From assembly GCF_029945965.1 (NCBI RefSeq), contig NZ_JAQSDO010000015.1:1119952-1183951 (forward strand): a stretch of 64,000 nt of DNA, read 5' to 3'. The DNA is from Thermomonas sp. GTDB taxonomy: Bacteria > Pseudomonadota > Gammaproteobacteria > Xanthomonadales > Xanthomonadaceae. A program made the position numbers and the translations under genes. Positions 54,172 to 64,000 of this stretch are shown here, in pieces. Positions within the stretch are counted from its first letter, which is position 1, and each line of letters starts with the position of its first letter. The notes under the pieces were generated by a model. It had not been told where the DNA came from and made no database searches. It was given only the letters and a program-made list of their open reading frames with translations.

Positions 54172-56145
54172 TTACAGGCGGTCTTCGGCCACCTTGATCT
54201 CGTACTTCGCCCGCGACGCCCGCACATAGGCCTTCTGGGCGCCGATGCCGGCAATCTTCGCCAACTGCGTGCGCAGTTGGTCGCGTTCCTGTGGAGTCGC
54301 CTTGGTCAGATCGCCATCGTGAACCGCGCGGATCGCATAGACCATGTACTGGCCGCCGATCTCGACCTTGCCGACCGGGATCAGGTTGCCGCGTGGACCT
54401 GGGGTATCGAAGAACGCATCGACTGCGCGCCGCGATGGGATCGCACTAGCGCGCGAAAGTGCATCCATTTCCGCCATGGCCAGCTTCGCGCTGTCCGCCG
54501 CCTTGGCCAGGGTGTTGGCCTTGGCCGCCTTCACCAGTGCATCGGCAGCCGCTTCGGCAGTCTTGCGCTGGCGATCCAGGTGAATGGCCACGACCACCGC
54601 TGCGGACACTTCGGCCAGCGGGCGCGGGCGTTCCGGATTGTGCTCGATCACCCGGATCATGACGCTGTGGTTGGGGCCAAGCTCGATCGGATCGCTGGCG
54701 GTGCCGTCCTGGATCAGCGTGTCAGTGAATGCCGCAAGCAAGACTTTCTGGTTCGCCGCTAGACCCGGGCCACCGGTCCGCGAGAACGCAGGCGTGGTCT
54801 TCACTTCCAGGTCCAGGGCCTTTGCAGCCGGCTCCAGCGAGCTCGGGCTCTTGTAGACCTGGTCCACTAGTTTCCCGCTCAGATCGTTATAGGCGCGCTC
54901 GCGTTCGGACTCCTGCAATTCGGTTTCGAGTTGTGCGCGGACCTCCTCGAACGAACGTTGGGTACCGGTGTGGATTTCGCCGACCTTGATGATGTGCCAG
55001 CCGAAATTGCTCTTGACCGGACCGCGGATTTCACCCGACTTCATCGCGAACGCGGCGTCCTCGAACGGCCCCGGCAAACCGCCCTTGGTCATCAGGCCCA
55101 AATCGCCACCCTTGTCCTTGGAACCGGCATCGTCACTGTTGGCCTTGGCCAGTGCGGCAAAATCCGCACCTGGCGCACGCGCTTCAGCCGCAAGCTTGTT
55201 GGCACGCGCCTCGGCAGCCTTCTTGTCCGCAGCGCTGGCGTCGGCAGCGACTTGTACCAGAATGTGCGAGACCTGCCGCTGTTCGGAGGCGGAGAATTTC
55301 GTCGCTTCCTCCTGGTAGCGTTTGTGCAACGCCGCCTCGTCCACCACCGGTGGCGGCAAGCTGGCACCGTCCACTTCAACGTACTCAAGGCGCACAGTCT
55401 CGGGCTGTCGATAGCCATCGACATGCGATTTGTACCAGCCCTGGATCTGCGCTGGGGTCACCGTTGCGGAATCCGCGGGCGTGGCAGGCAGCATCACGAA
55501 ACTGACGTCGCGCTGTTCGCCGAGCAGACGCATGATGCGGTCGACGTCGGCATTGGTGACGAAAGCCGATTGCGCCAACCGGCTCGGGATCAGGCCATAC
55601 TGCAGGTTGTCGCGGATCCGATCCTCGAAATCTCGCGGAGTCTGCGGCGGGCTCTGCGATGCCAGCAACAACTGGTAGCGATTGGCATCGAACTTGCCGT
55701 CGACCTGGAAATCCGGCACGTCCTGGATCGCCTTGCGCACTTCACCGTCGCTGACCACGATGCCATCCTGCTCGGCAGCCATGCGCATGACCTGCTCGTC
55801 TATCATGTCGTCAAGCACCTTGCGCTTGTTGTCGACCGATTCGAACGTCTTGGCATCGAACTTGTCGCCCTGTTCCTCGCGCGCACGCATGCGTGCCTGC
55901 TCGAAGCGCTGGCGGAATTCTGCATTGTCGATGTCGTGAGTCCGCCAAAAGTAGCTCACCGGCCACGCCTGCGGCGCCGACTGCCACCACGAAGGCGGTT
56001 GCACGATGCGCGCCGCATAGGTATCCACCCGTTGCGACATGTAGGACTCCATGCCGAAGAAGGCGAATGGGACGATCAGCAATCCAAGGATTACCGTGGC
56101 GATCCAGCCTGAGGTTTTGTCGCGGAGTTTCTGCAGCATGGGCAA
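54172..56145 (-). CDS. ppiD: Periplasmic folding chaperone PpiD
   Basis: The 657-residue protein has a short cytoplasmic N-terminus, one membrane helix (about 12-34) and a SurA-N-like helical region. A parvulin rotamase domain (RQVSHILVQVAADASAADKKAAEARANKL, then GGDLGLMTKGG and FGWHIIKV) and a second, degenerate region complete it. PpiD is tethered at the SecYEG exit and helps outer-membrane protein folding. MLQKLRDKTSGW (ATG 56139) is an alternative start. In E. coli ppiD follows hupB; here two tRNAs lie between them. Confidence 0.92.
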   Translation of the reverse strand: MPMLQKLRDKTSGWIATVILGLLIVPFAFFGMESYMSQRVDTYAARIVQPPSWWQSAPQAWPVSYFWRTHDIDNAEFRQRFEQARMRAREEQGDKFDAKTFESVDNKRKVLDDMIDEQVMRMAAEQDGIVVSDGEVRKAIQDVPDFQVDGKFDANRYQLLLASQSPPQTPRDFEDRIRDNLQYGLIPSRLAQSAFVTNADVDRIMRLLGEQRDVSFVMLPATPADSATVTPAQIQGWYKSHVDGYRQPETVRLEYVEVDGASLPPPVVDEAALHKRYQEEATKFSASEQRQVSHILVQVAADASAADKKAAEARANKLAAEARAPGADFAALAKANSDDAGSKDKGGDLGLMTKGGLPGPFEDAAFAMKSGEIRGPVKSNFGWHIIKVGEIHTGTQRSFEEVRAQLETELQESERERAYNDLSGKLVDQVYKSPSSLEPAAKALDLEVKTTPAFSRTGGPGLAANQKVLLAAFTDTLIQDGTASDPIELGPNHSVMIRVIEHNPERPRPLAEVSAAVVVAIHLDRQRKTAEAAADALVKAAKANTLAKAADSAKLAMAEMDALSRASAIPSRRAVDAFFDTPGPRGNLIPVGKVEIGGQYMVYAIRAVHDGDLTKATPQERDQLRTQLAKIAGIGAQKAYVRASRAKYEIKVAEDRL

Positions 56146-56236
56146 TGGTGTGTTCGTGAGGCGTAGCCGCTTAGTTTAGCGCGCCTCGTGCAAAGTCGCC
56201 CGTCGATTTCGCGTCAACCAATGATCGACAAAAAAA

Positions 56237-56260
56237 GAAGGCGCCGTTTCCGGCGCCTTC
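56237..56260 (-). terminator. Terminator downstream of tRNA-Asp
   Basis: GAAGGCGCC/GGCGCCTTC with a 6-nt loop is followed on the minus strand by TTTTTTT. It separates the tRNA unit from ppiD. Confidence 0.9.
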
Positions 56261-56273
56261 TTCAACTCATAAG

Positions 56274-56350
56274 TGGCGGAGTGGACGGGACTCGAACCCG
56301 CGACCTCCGGCGTGACAGGCCAGCATTCTAACCAACTGAACTACCACTCC
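56274..56350 (-). tRNA. tRNA-Asp (anticodon GTC)
   Basis: The 77-nt tRNA has acceptor GGAGTGG/CCACTCC, anticodon loop CTGTCAC, T-loop TTCGAGT and encoded CCA. Confidence 0.95.
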
Positions 56351-56399
56351 GCTGAGACGAATATGATAACCAGCGACCTGAATTCGCGCAAGACCTGAT

Positions 56400-56474
56400 T
56401 GGTGGGTGCTGAGGGGATCGAACCCCCGACCCGCTCCGTGTAAAGGAGCCGCTCTACCGCTGAGCTAAGCACCC
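56400..56474 (-). tRNA. tRNA-Val (anticodon TAC)
   Basis: The 75-nt tRNA has acceptor GGGTGCT/AGCACCC, anticodon stem-loop CTCCTTTACACGGAG, T-loop TTCGATC and encoded CCA. It is 49 bp upstream of tRNA-Asp in the same direction. Confidence 0.95.
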
Positions 56475-56519
56475 GGTCGACGCAATTATCGCTAAATATT
56501 AGTGTGGATGCCCATAAAC

Positions 56520-56548
56520 GAGAAGCCCGGCCATTGGCCGGGCTTCTC
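56520..56548. terminator. Terminator of hupB
   Basis: A perfect 13-bp stem GAGAAGCCCGGCC/GGCCGGGCTTCTC with loop ATT begins 18 bp after the hupB stop codon. Confidence 0.8.
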
Positions 56549-56566
56549 GGGTCAATCAGGTACGGA

Positions 56567-56839
56567 TCAGTTGACCGCGTCCTTGAGCGCCTTGCCGGCC
56601 TTGAATGCCGGGTTCTTCGACGCCTTGATCTTGATCGCCTCGCCGGTGCGCGGGTTGCGACCGGTACGCGCACCACGCTTGCGTACCGAGAAGGTACCGA
56701 AGCCCACCAGGGTCACGGTGTCACCCTTTTTCAGGGCCTTGGTGATCGCGGCGACCATCGCATCGAGGGCGCGACCTGCGTCTGCCTTGGTCAGCTCGGC
56801 GTGATCGGCGATGGCATCGACAAATTCGGCTTTGTTCAT
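56567..56839 (-). CDS. hupB: DNA-binding protein HU
   Basis: The 90-residue protein is a complete [76 protein letters not shown]. It bends and compacts DNA as a dimer. It lies downstream of lon, as in E. coli, with its own promoter and terminator. Confidence 0.97.
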   Translation of the reverse strand: MNKAEFVDAIADHAELTKADAGRALDAMVAAITKALKKGDTVTLVGFGTFSVRKRGARTGRNPRTGEAIKIKASKNPAFKAGKALKDAVN

Positions 56840-56965
56840 GTGTTTGATGACTCCCTAGTACGGAATAGACGCGGAATATTCGTTGACCGGTGCTGCGACG
56901 CTCCCCTGCCACGGTACCGGTTGGCTGCCACGGCGCACATCGTGCGTTCGCCGCGGTTGCCTATT

Positions 56966-56994
56966 GTTATACCAGCAGGATTTTCTCCATGCAA
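56966..56994 (-). promoter_or_regulatory. Sigma-70 promoter of hupB
   Basis: On the minus strand TTGCAT and TATAAC are separated by 17 bases. The leader to the hupB ATG is about 120 nt and lies within the 230-bp lon-hupB gap. Confidence 0.65.
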
Positions 56995-57069
56995 CACGGA
57001 AAACCAATGCTGGTGCGGCTTTCAGGTACTTGCCGACGAGTGGCCCGGCGCCAATGGCCAATCAATGGA

Positions 57070-59502
<2,433 letters not shown>

Positions 59503-59606
59503 GCAGGCTCCGGGAGGATGCAGGCCGGCGCCAGATGCGCCCGCCTCAGCCATGTTTATGGGGGTGGCGGCTCCGGGATGCAAGCGGAAAAGTCGGGCGG
59601 GGCTGC

Positions 59607-59640
59607 AATGAAAAGGCCGCCTTGCGGCGGCCTTTTCATT
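59607..59640. terminator. Terminator between clpX and lon
   Basis: A perfect 15-bp inverted repeat, AATGAAAAGGCCGCC/GGCGGCCTTTTCATT, with loop TTGC. It begins 17 bp after the clpX stop codon. Confidence 0.85.
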
Positions 59641-59656
59641 CATGAATCACCGCAAC

Positions 59657-61009
59657 TCAGTCCGCGGATGCCGCTTTCGGTAGCGTCGCGGCAATGGCTG
59701 GCGCTGCAGATGGCGCAGCCACCAGCTCCTTGTCCTGGTCTTTCTCGAACGCAGTGTTCTTGTAGATCAGGTATGGCTCGGATTTGTGCTCGATTACCGA
59801 TTCGTCGACCACCACCTTGCTGACGTTCTCCAGCGAAGGCAGGTCGTACATGGTATCCAGCAGGACGGACTCGACAATCGTGCGCAGGCCGCGCGCGCCG
59901 GTCTTGCGCTTGAGCGCGCGCTTGGCGATGGCCACCAGCGCGTCCGGGCGAATTTCGAGCTCCACGCCCTCCATGTCGAACAGTTTGCGGAACTGCTTGG
60001 TGATCGCGTTCTTGGGCTCGGTGAGGATCTGGATCAACGCCGCCTCGTCCAGCTCCTCCAGCGTCGCCACGACCGGCAGGCGGCCGACGAATTCAGGGAT
60101 CAAGCCGTATTTGATCAGGTCTTCAGGCTCGACCTGAGCAAGGACATCGCCAATATTGGCCTTGCGTTCGACGCTCCTGACCTTGGCACCAAAGCCAATC
60201 CCGCCGGATTCGTTGCTGCGCTGCTGGATCACCTTGTCCAGGCCAGCGAACGCGCCACCGACGATGAACAGGATATTGCGGGTATCGACCTGCAGGAATT
60301 CCTGCTGCGGATGCTTGCGTCCGCCCTGCGGCGGCACGCTGGCCACGGTGCCTTCGATCAGCTTGAGCAGCGCTTGCTGCACGCCTTCGCCGGAGACATC
60401 GCGAGTGATCGACGGGTTCTCGGACTTGCGCGAAATCTTGTCGATCTCGTCGATGTAGACGATGCCCTGCTGCGCCTTGTCGACATCGTAGTCGCACTTC
60501 TGCAGCAGCTTCTGGATGATGTTCTCGACGTCCTCGCCAACATAACCGGCTTCTGTCAGTGTGGTCGCATCAGCCATGGTGAACGGCACGTTGAGCATCC
60601 GCGCCAGCGTTTCCGCGAGCAGGGTCTTGCCCGAGCCGGTAGGGCCGACCAACAGGATGTTGGACTTCGATAGCTCCACATCGTCCGACTTCTGCCGGCT
60701 CTCGATGCGCTTGTAGTGATTGTAGACCGCCACTGCGAGGGTCTTCTTGGCCCGTGCCTGGCCGATCACGTACTGGTCGAGGACTTCCAGGATCTCGCGC
60801 GGCTTGGGCAGCGCACTACGCGTGGACTGGGCCTTCTCTTCCAGTTCCTCGCGGATGATGTCATTGCACAGCTCCACGCATTCATCGCAGATGAACACGC
60901 TGGGCCCTGCGATCAGCTTGCGCACCTCGTGCTGGCTCTTTCCGCAGAAGGAGCAGTAGAGGATCTTGGTGCTGTCGCCGGTGCTGCGTCCCTGACGGTC
61001 TTCGCTCAT
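59657..61009 (-). CDS. clpX: ClpXP ATP-binding subunit ClpX
   Basis: The 450-residue unfoldase has a zinc-binding domain ([11 protein letters not shown] and CDECVELC), Walker [16 protein letters not shown], Walker [10 protein letters not shown], sensor regions, and the GIGFGAKV loop that docks on ClpP. The C-terminus after 'KNTAFEKD' has an Ala-rich tail of about 25 residues, longer than in E. coli. It is 208 bp downstream of clpP. Confidence 0.97.
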   Translation of the reverse strand: MSEDRQGRSTGDSTKILYCSFCGKSQHEVRKLIAGPSVFICDECVELCNDIIREELEEKAQSTRSALPKPREILEVLDQYVIGQARAKKTLAVAVYNHYKRIESRQKSDDVELSKSNILLVGPTGSGKTLLAETLARMLNVPFTMADATTLTEAGYVGEDVENIIQKLLQKCDYDVDKAQQGIVYIDEIDKISRKSENPSITRDVSGEGVQQALLKLIEGTVASVPPQGGRKHPQQEFLQVDTRNILFIVGGAFAGLDKVIQQRSNESGGIGFGAKVRSVERKANIGDVLAQVEPEDLIKYGLIPEFVGRLPVVATLEELDEAALIQILTEPKNAITKQFRKLFDMEGVELEIRPDALVAIAKRALKRKTGARGLRTIVESVLLDTMYDLPSLENVSKVVVDESVIEHKSEPYLIYKNTAFEKDQDKELVAAPSAAPAIAATLPKAASAD

Positions 61010-61092
61010 TCGCCACTCACTGTCCGCGCTGTGCGGATTCGGCCCGAGGATACCATACGCTCCCGTTGGGCCAAGCGGGGGCTGGAACTGAT

Positions 61093-61118
61093 TGAAACCG
61101 CATGGGGACGCGGTTTCA
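61093..61118. other. Hairpin in the clpP-clpX gap
   Basis: TGAAACCGC and GCGGTTTCA pair perfectly around an 8-nt loop, in the 208-bp gap between clpP and clpX. It could terminate part of the clpP transcripts or process the mRNA. The rest of the gap shows no ORF. Confidence 0.5.
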
Positions 61119-61217
61119 GTGGAGTCAAATGATCCTTGAAATCACCTATCCGGCCCCCGCGCGCAGCGCTTCGGGCGTTCGCACGGGTGCGCGCCATTAG
61201 CGCGCAAGCACCCGCGC

Positions 61218-61844
61218 TTACCCAGCCTGGATCGAATCGTCCGGACGGCGCACAAGTACCTCGTCGACCAGCCCGTATTCACGGGCTGCCTCGGCACTCT
61301 TGAAGTTGTCGCGTTCGGTGTCGCGGGCAATCACGTCCAGCGGCTGGCCGGTATGGTTGGACATTATTTCGTTGAGTCGTTGGCGCAGCGCGAGGATCTC
61401 GCGGGCCTGGATCTCGATATCGGTGGCCTGTCCCTGCGAACCACCGGACGGCTGGTGGATCATCACCCGCGCATTCGGCAGCGCATAACGCTTGCCCTTG
61501 GCACCGGCCGCAAGCAACAACGCACCCATGCTGCATGCCTGGCCGACGCAAATCGTGCTCACGTCCGGCTTGATGTACTGCATGGTGTCGTAGATCGCCA
61601 TGCCGGCAGTGACCACGCCGCCGGGCGAATTGATGTAAAGGCTGATGTCCTTCTCGGGATTTTCGGCCTCAAGGAACAATAGCTGTGCAACGATCACGTT
61701 GGCGACGTGATCATCAACACCACCCACCAAAAAGATCACCCGCTCCTTCAGCAGGCGCGAATAAATGTCATACGCGCGCTCGCCGCGACTGGTCTGTTCG
61801 ACCACCATTGGCACGAGGTTGAGAGCTTTGGTCAGGTGATCCAT
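61218..61844 (-). CDS. clpP: ClpP protease subunit
   Basis: The 208-residue enzyme has the catalytic triad Ser105 (GQACSMGA), His130 (VMIHQPSGG) and Asp179 (RDTERDN), at the spacing of E. coli ClpP. It forms the proteolytic chamber capped by ClpX. It lies 54 bp downstream of tig. Confidence 0.97.
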   Translation of the reverse strand: MDHLTKALNLVPMVVEQTSRGERAYDIYSRLLKERVIFLVGGVDDHVANVIVAQLLFLEAENPEKDISLYINSPGGVVTAGMAIYDTMQYIKPDVSTICVGQACSMGALLLAAGAKGKRYALPNARVMIHQPSGGSQGQATDIEIQAREILALRQRLNEIMSNHTGQPLDVIARDTERDNFKSAEAAREYGLVDEVLVRRPDDSIQAG

Positions 61845-61898
61845 GGTTACTCGCTGGTAGGACTTCGATGCTTCAGATGGAAACGTACCGATAGAACC

Positions 61899-63191
61899 TT
61901 ACTGCCCGATCGCTTCCTGGAAGCTCAACGGCTGCTGGGTGTGCTGGGCGCGCTCGGCGATCCAGTCGATCACCTGCTCTTCCATCACCCGCGACTGCAG
62001 GCCCTGCATTAGCTGGGGGTCGTTGCGGTACAAATCAATGACCTGCTGCGGCTGCTCATAGGTCGACGCGATCAGCTGCATGGTCTCGGTCAGGCGCGAC
62101 TGCTCCAGGCGAAGTTCGTTGCGGCGCGCGACTTCACCCACCAGCAAGGCGACCAGCACACGCTTGCGCGCGGCTTCCATGAAGTCTTCATGGCCGGCTT
62201 CAACGTGCTGGCCCTGGCGACGGGCCTGCTCGGTGGCATTGGCGTGCAGGCCACGCGCCTCGTTTTCGACCAGGCGCGGCGGCAGCTCGACATCCTTGTA
62301 GGCCTCGACCAGTTGCTCGCCGACTTCGCGGCGCAGGCGGTTCATCAACGCCCCTTTCAGCTCGCGTGCGAGGTTGCTGCGGATTTCAGTGCGGAACTGT
62401 TCGACATCGCCACTCTTCACGCCGAAGCTGCGGATGAACGCAGCATCGATTTCGGGCAGGATCTGTTCGGCCACATCGACCAGCTTGAACGTCGAGGTGA
62501 CGGTCTTGCCGGCGAATTGCGGCACGTGCCAGTCGGCAGGCAGGGTCACATCGACGGTCTTTTCTTCATCCGGCTGCATGCCGACGATGGCCTTCTCGAC
62601 CTCCTCGTACATGCCGCCACTGCCCAGCACGGTACTGGCCTTCTCCGCGCCTTCGGCAGGCATGCGCGCGCCTTCGACCACGCTGAAGGTTTCTATATTC
62701 ACCATGTCGCCAGCCTTGGCGGCGCGCGTCACCTTGCTCCAGCTGCCGCGTTGCTGCTGCAGGTTGACCAGCATGCGGTCGATGTCGGCGTCCGCCACGT
62801 CCGAGGTATGCCGTACGACCTCCAGCTTGGCCATGTCCAGCTCGCCGAACTCCGGCACCAACTCGACGGTGGCCACGTATTTCAGCTCACCCTCATCGGC
62901 TTCGTCGGCCTCGTTGATCTGCGGCGCACCGGCAATGCGCATTTCGTTTTCACGCACTGCCTGGTCCATTCCTTCCCGCAGCAGGCCATCAAGAATCTCG
63001 GCGCGAACCTGGCTGCCGAAGCGCTGCTCGATCACCTTGGTCGGCACCTTGCCGGGACGGAAACCATTGAGGCGAGAGGTGCTTGCGATTTTGCGCAGGC
63101 GCTCACCCACTTGGCTGTCCACGTCCGCGGCTGGCAGGCTGAGGATGACGCGACGCTCGAGGTTACCGACGGATTCGACCGAAACTTGCAT
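61899..63191 (-). CDS. tig: Trigger factor
   Basis: The 430-residue ribosome-associated chaperone has the ribosome-binding signature [17 protein letters not shown], a peptidyl-prolyl isomerase domain ([14 protein letters not shown]...) and a helical C-terminal domain. The ATG at 63191 has AGGAG upstream. The track extension to 63515 is antisense tRNA-Pro sequence. tig-clpP-clpX-lon-hupB is the standard order. Confidence 0.97.
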   Translation of the reverse strand: MQVSVESVGNLERRVILSLPAADVDSQVGERLRKIASTSRLNGFRPGKVPTKVIEQRFGSQVRAEILDGLLREGMDQAVRENEMRIAGAPQINEADEADEGELKYVATVELVPEFGELDMAKLEVVRHTSDVADADIDRMLVNLQQQRGSWSKVTRAAKAGDMVNIETFSVVEGARMPAEGAEKASTVLGSGGMYEEVEKAIVGMQPDEEKTVDVTLPADWHVPQFAGKTVTSTFKLVDVAEQILPEIDAAFIRSFGVKSGDVEQFRTEIRSNLARELKGALMNRLRREVGEQLVEAYKDVELPPRLVENEARGLHANATEQARRQGQHVEAGHEDFMEAARKRVLVALLVGEVARRNELRLEQSRLTETMQLIASTYEQPQQVIDLYRNDPQLMQGLQSRVMEEQVIDWIAERAQHTQQPLSFQEAIGQ

Positions 63192-63437
63192 GATGCGATG
63201 ACTCCTGGGTGGGTTCGCCTGGAACCCGGTTGCACGTGATGGGTGGCGTTGCGCGAACGGAACGATTGGATACGGCTGCGCGTAACGCGATAGTTTGGCG
63301 GATGACGGCGCTGCTGTCATCTTTTCTGGCTCCACGCGTTGACAGTCTGGCCGCATGGCCGGACAATGCCCGGCCTTTCGCCATGCTGGCGCGTCGCGAA
63401 AGCCTGCAATTGCAAGTCGTGTTGTCGGTTGTATCGG
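63192..63437. other. Divergent intergenic region tig / tRNA cluster
   Basis: This 246-bp gap must hold the promoters for tig (minus) and the tRNA operon (plus). A hairpin GGCCGG/CCGGCC lies near 63357-63375. No promoter pair is convincing enough to mark. Confidence 0.5.
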
Positions 63438-63514
63438 CGGGGTATAGCGCAGTCTGGTAGCGCGCCTGCTTTGGGAGCAGGATGTCGGGGGTTCGAATCC
63501 CTCTACCCCGACCA
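63438..63514 (+). tRNA. tRNA-Pro (anticodon TGG)
   Basis: The 77-nt tRNA has acceptor CGGGGTA/TACCCCG, anticodon stem-loop CTGCTTTGGGAGCAG, T-loop TTCGAAT and encoded CCA. It is the first of four clustered tRNAs. Confidence 0.95.
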
Positions 63515-63564
63515 TTCGTGGTTACATCTCGAATGGCTCACTTCGATGCGACAATCCGGTCCGG

Positions 63565-63641
63565 GCGCCCGTAGCTCAACCGGATAGAGCACCGGCCTTC
63601 TAAGCCGGCGGTTGCAGGTTCGATTCCTGCCGGGCGCGCCA
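63565..63641 (+). tRNA. tRNA-Arg (anticodon TCT)
   Basis: The 77-nt tRNA has acceptor GCGCCCG/CGGGCGC, anticodon loop CTTCTAA, T-loop TTCGATT and encoded CCA. Confidence 0.95.
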
Positions 63642-63660
63642 ATGCGACGGGAACAACTTT

Positions 63661-63738
<78 letters not shown>

Positions 63739-63775
63739 AATTTGCTGCAACAAGTTTGTTACAATTTTGTACATC

Positions 63776-63851
63776 GGGCCGTTAGCTCAGTTGGTAGAGC
63801 AGTTGACTCTTAATCAATAGGTCGAAGGTTCGAATCCTTCACGGCCCACCA
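63776..63851 (+). tRNA. tRNA-Lys (anticodon CTT)
   Basis: The 76-nt tRNA has acceptor GGGCCGT/ACGGCCC, anticodon loop CTCTTAA, T-loop TTCGAAT and encoded CCA. It is the last of the cluster. Confidence 0.95.
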
Positions 63852-63859
63852 AACCCGAG

Positions 63860-63890
63860 ACGCCCGGCCACAAGCCGGGCGTTTTCTTTT
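63860..63890 (+). terminator. Terminator of the tRNA cluster
   Basis: ACGCCCGGC/GCCGGGCGT with loop CACAA is followed by TTTTCTTTT. Confidence 0.92.
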
Positions 63891-63919
63891 GTCGATGCTG
63901 TCCATCAAACCAAGGTTCG

Positions 63920-63999
63920 CCCGCTGCGCGGGTCCGGCCACGCGCAGCGCGCGTGGCGTTCGAACGGACGCGAACCGGTGGTTCGCAAGCCGTCCGTTC
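63920..63999. repeat. Hairpin cluster at window edge
   Basis: Three palindromes lie in succession: CCCGC/GCGGG; GCCACGCGC/GCGCGTGGC with loop AGC; and the nested pair GAACGGAC/GTCCGTTC enclosing GCGAACC/GGTTCGC. No coding sequence is apparent. As at 48.7 kb, the cluster follows a tRNA terminator. Confidence 0.75.
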
Positions 64000-64000
64000 T

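Noticed and set aside
63192-63515. N-terminal extension of tig starting [12 protein letters not shown]
   Set aside because: It reads antisense tRNA-Pro and intergenic DNA; the true ATG at 63191 has a Shine-Dalgarno and the family N-terminus.

Overview
The window is a gene-dense, high-GC chromosomal segment of a gammaproteobacterium, almost certainly a member of the Xanthomonadaceae/Lysobacteraceae (Xanthomonas–Lysobacter–Luteimonas–Thermomonas relatives). The evidence is gene order: rpoE-rseA-mucD-lepA-lepB-DUF4845-rnc-era-recO, ydbH/ydbL, a fab cluster running into pabB-pabC-mltG-tmk-holB-pilZ, Kdo kinase KdkA, and a 6-oxopurine-type methylthioinosine phosphorylase. I assign no species. I see no phage, insertion sequence, integrase or CRISPR array; this is core genome with a few accessory genes.

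Layout. 1-5.3 kb: the tail of an NAD(P)-dependent reductase, then a minus-strand run of rlmD, CYTH phosphatase, nagZ, hpt, methylthioinosine phosphorylase and cspA. 5.3-8.1 kb: ydbH and ydbL, envelope genes, with a 30-codon ORF overlapping both. 8.1-17.7 kb: a response regulator converging on the recO-era-rnc-lepB-lepA group and the sigma-E stress module (rpoE, rseA, mucD), with a candidate sigma-E promoter in front of rpoE. 17.8-19.9 kb: fadB-type beta-oxidation enzyme. 20.0-25.3 kb: pabB, pabC, mltG, tmk and holB joined by four consecutive 4-bp overlaps, then pilZ. 25.3-30.9 kb: fabF, acpP, fabG, fabD, fabH, rpmF and yceD, with no plsX. 31-38.3 kb, plus strand mostly: small membrane protein, Maf pyrophosphatase, (minus) GT39 transferase with an Ig-like tail, moxR-DUF58-tgpA, Slp lipoprotein. 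38.3-41.5 kb: dnaX-ybaB-recR-hinT. 41.6-41.9 kb: tRNA-Ser and the 4.5S SRP RNA.

42.0-43.8 kb is the most unusual part: a Tat-exported high-potential iron-sulfur protein followed by an outer-membrane monoheme cytochrome/beta-barrel fusion resembling the Cyc2 architecture. Together they could form a short extracellular electron-transfer path. 43.9-48.5 kb: molybdopterin genes moaC and moaA, a metallo-hydrolase, and LPS core genes kdkA and a family 9 glycosyltransferase. 48.5-54.1 kb: tRNA-Ser, a cluster of perfect hairpins, PP2C phosphatase, dnaQ, rnhA, methyltransferase, gloB, lytic transglycosylase, fabI. 54.2-63.2 kb: the protein quality-control block ppiD, tRNA-Asp, tRNA-Val, hupB, lon, clpX, clpP, tig. 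63.4-64.0 kb: tRNA-Pro, -Arg, -His and -Lys, a terminator, and a second hairpin cluster at the window edge.

Genes cooperate in visible sets: fatty-acid synthesis (fabF/acpP/fabG/fabD/fabH with fabI elsewhere), envelope stress (rpoE/rseA/mucD, ppiD), cytoplasmic proteolysis and folding (tig/clpP/clpX/lon), DNA replication and repair (dnaX, holB, dnaQ, recO, recR, rnhA), and purine salvage (methylthioinosine phosphorylase feeding hypoxanthine to Hpt).
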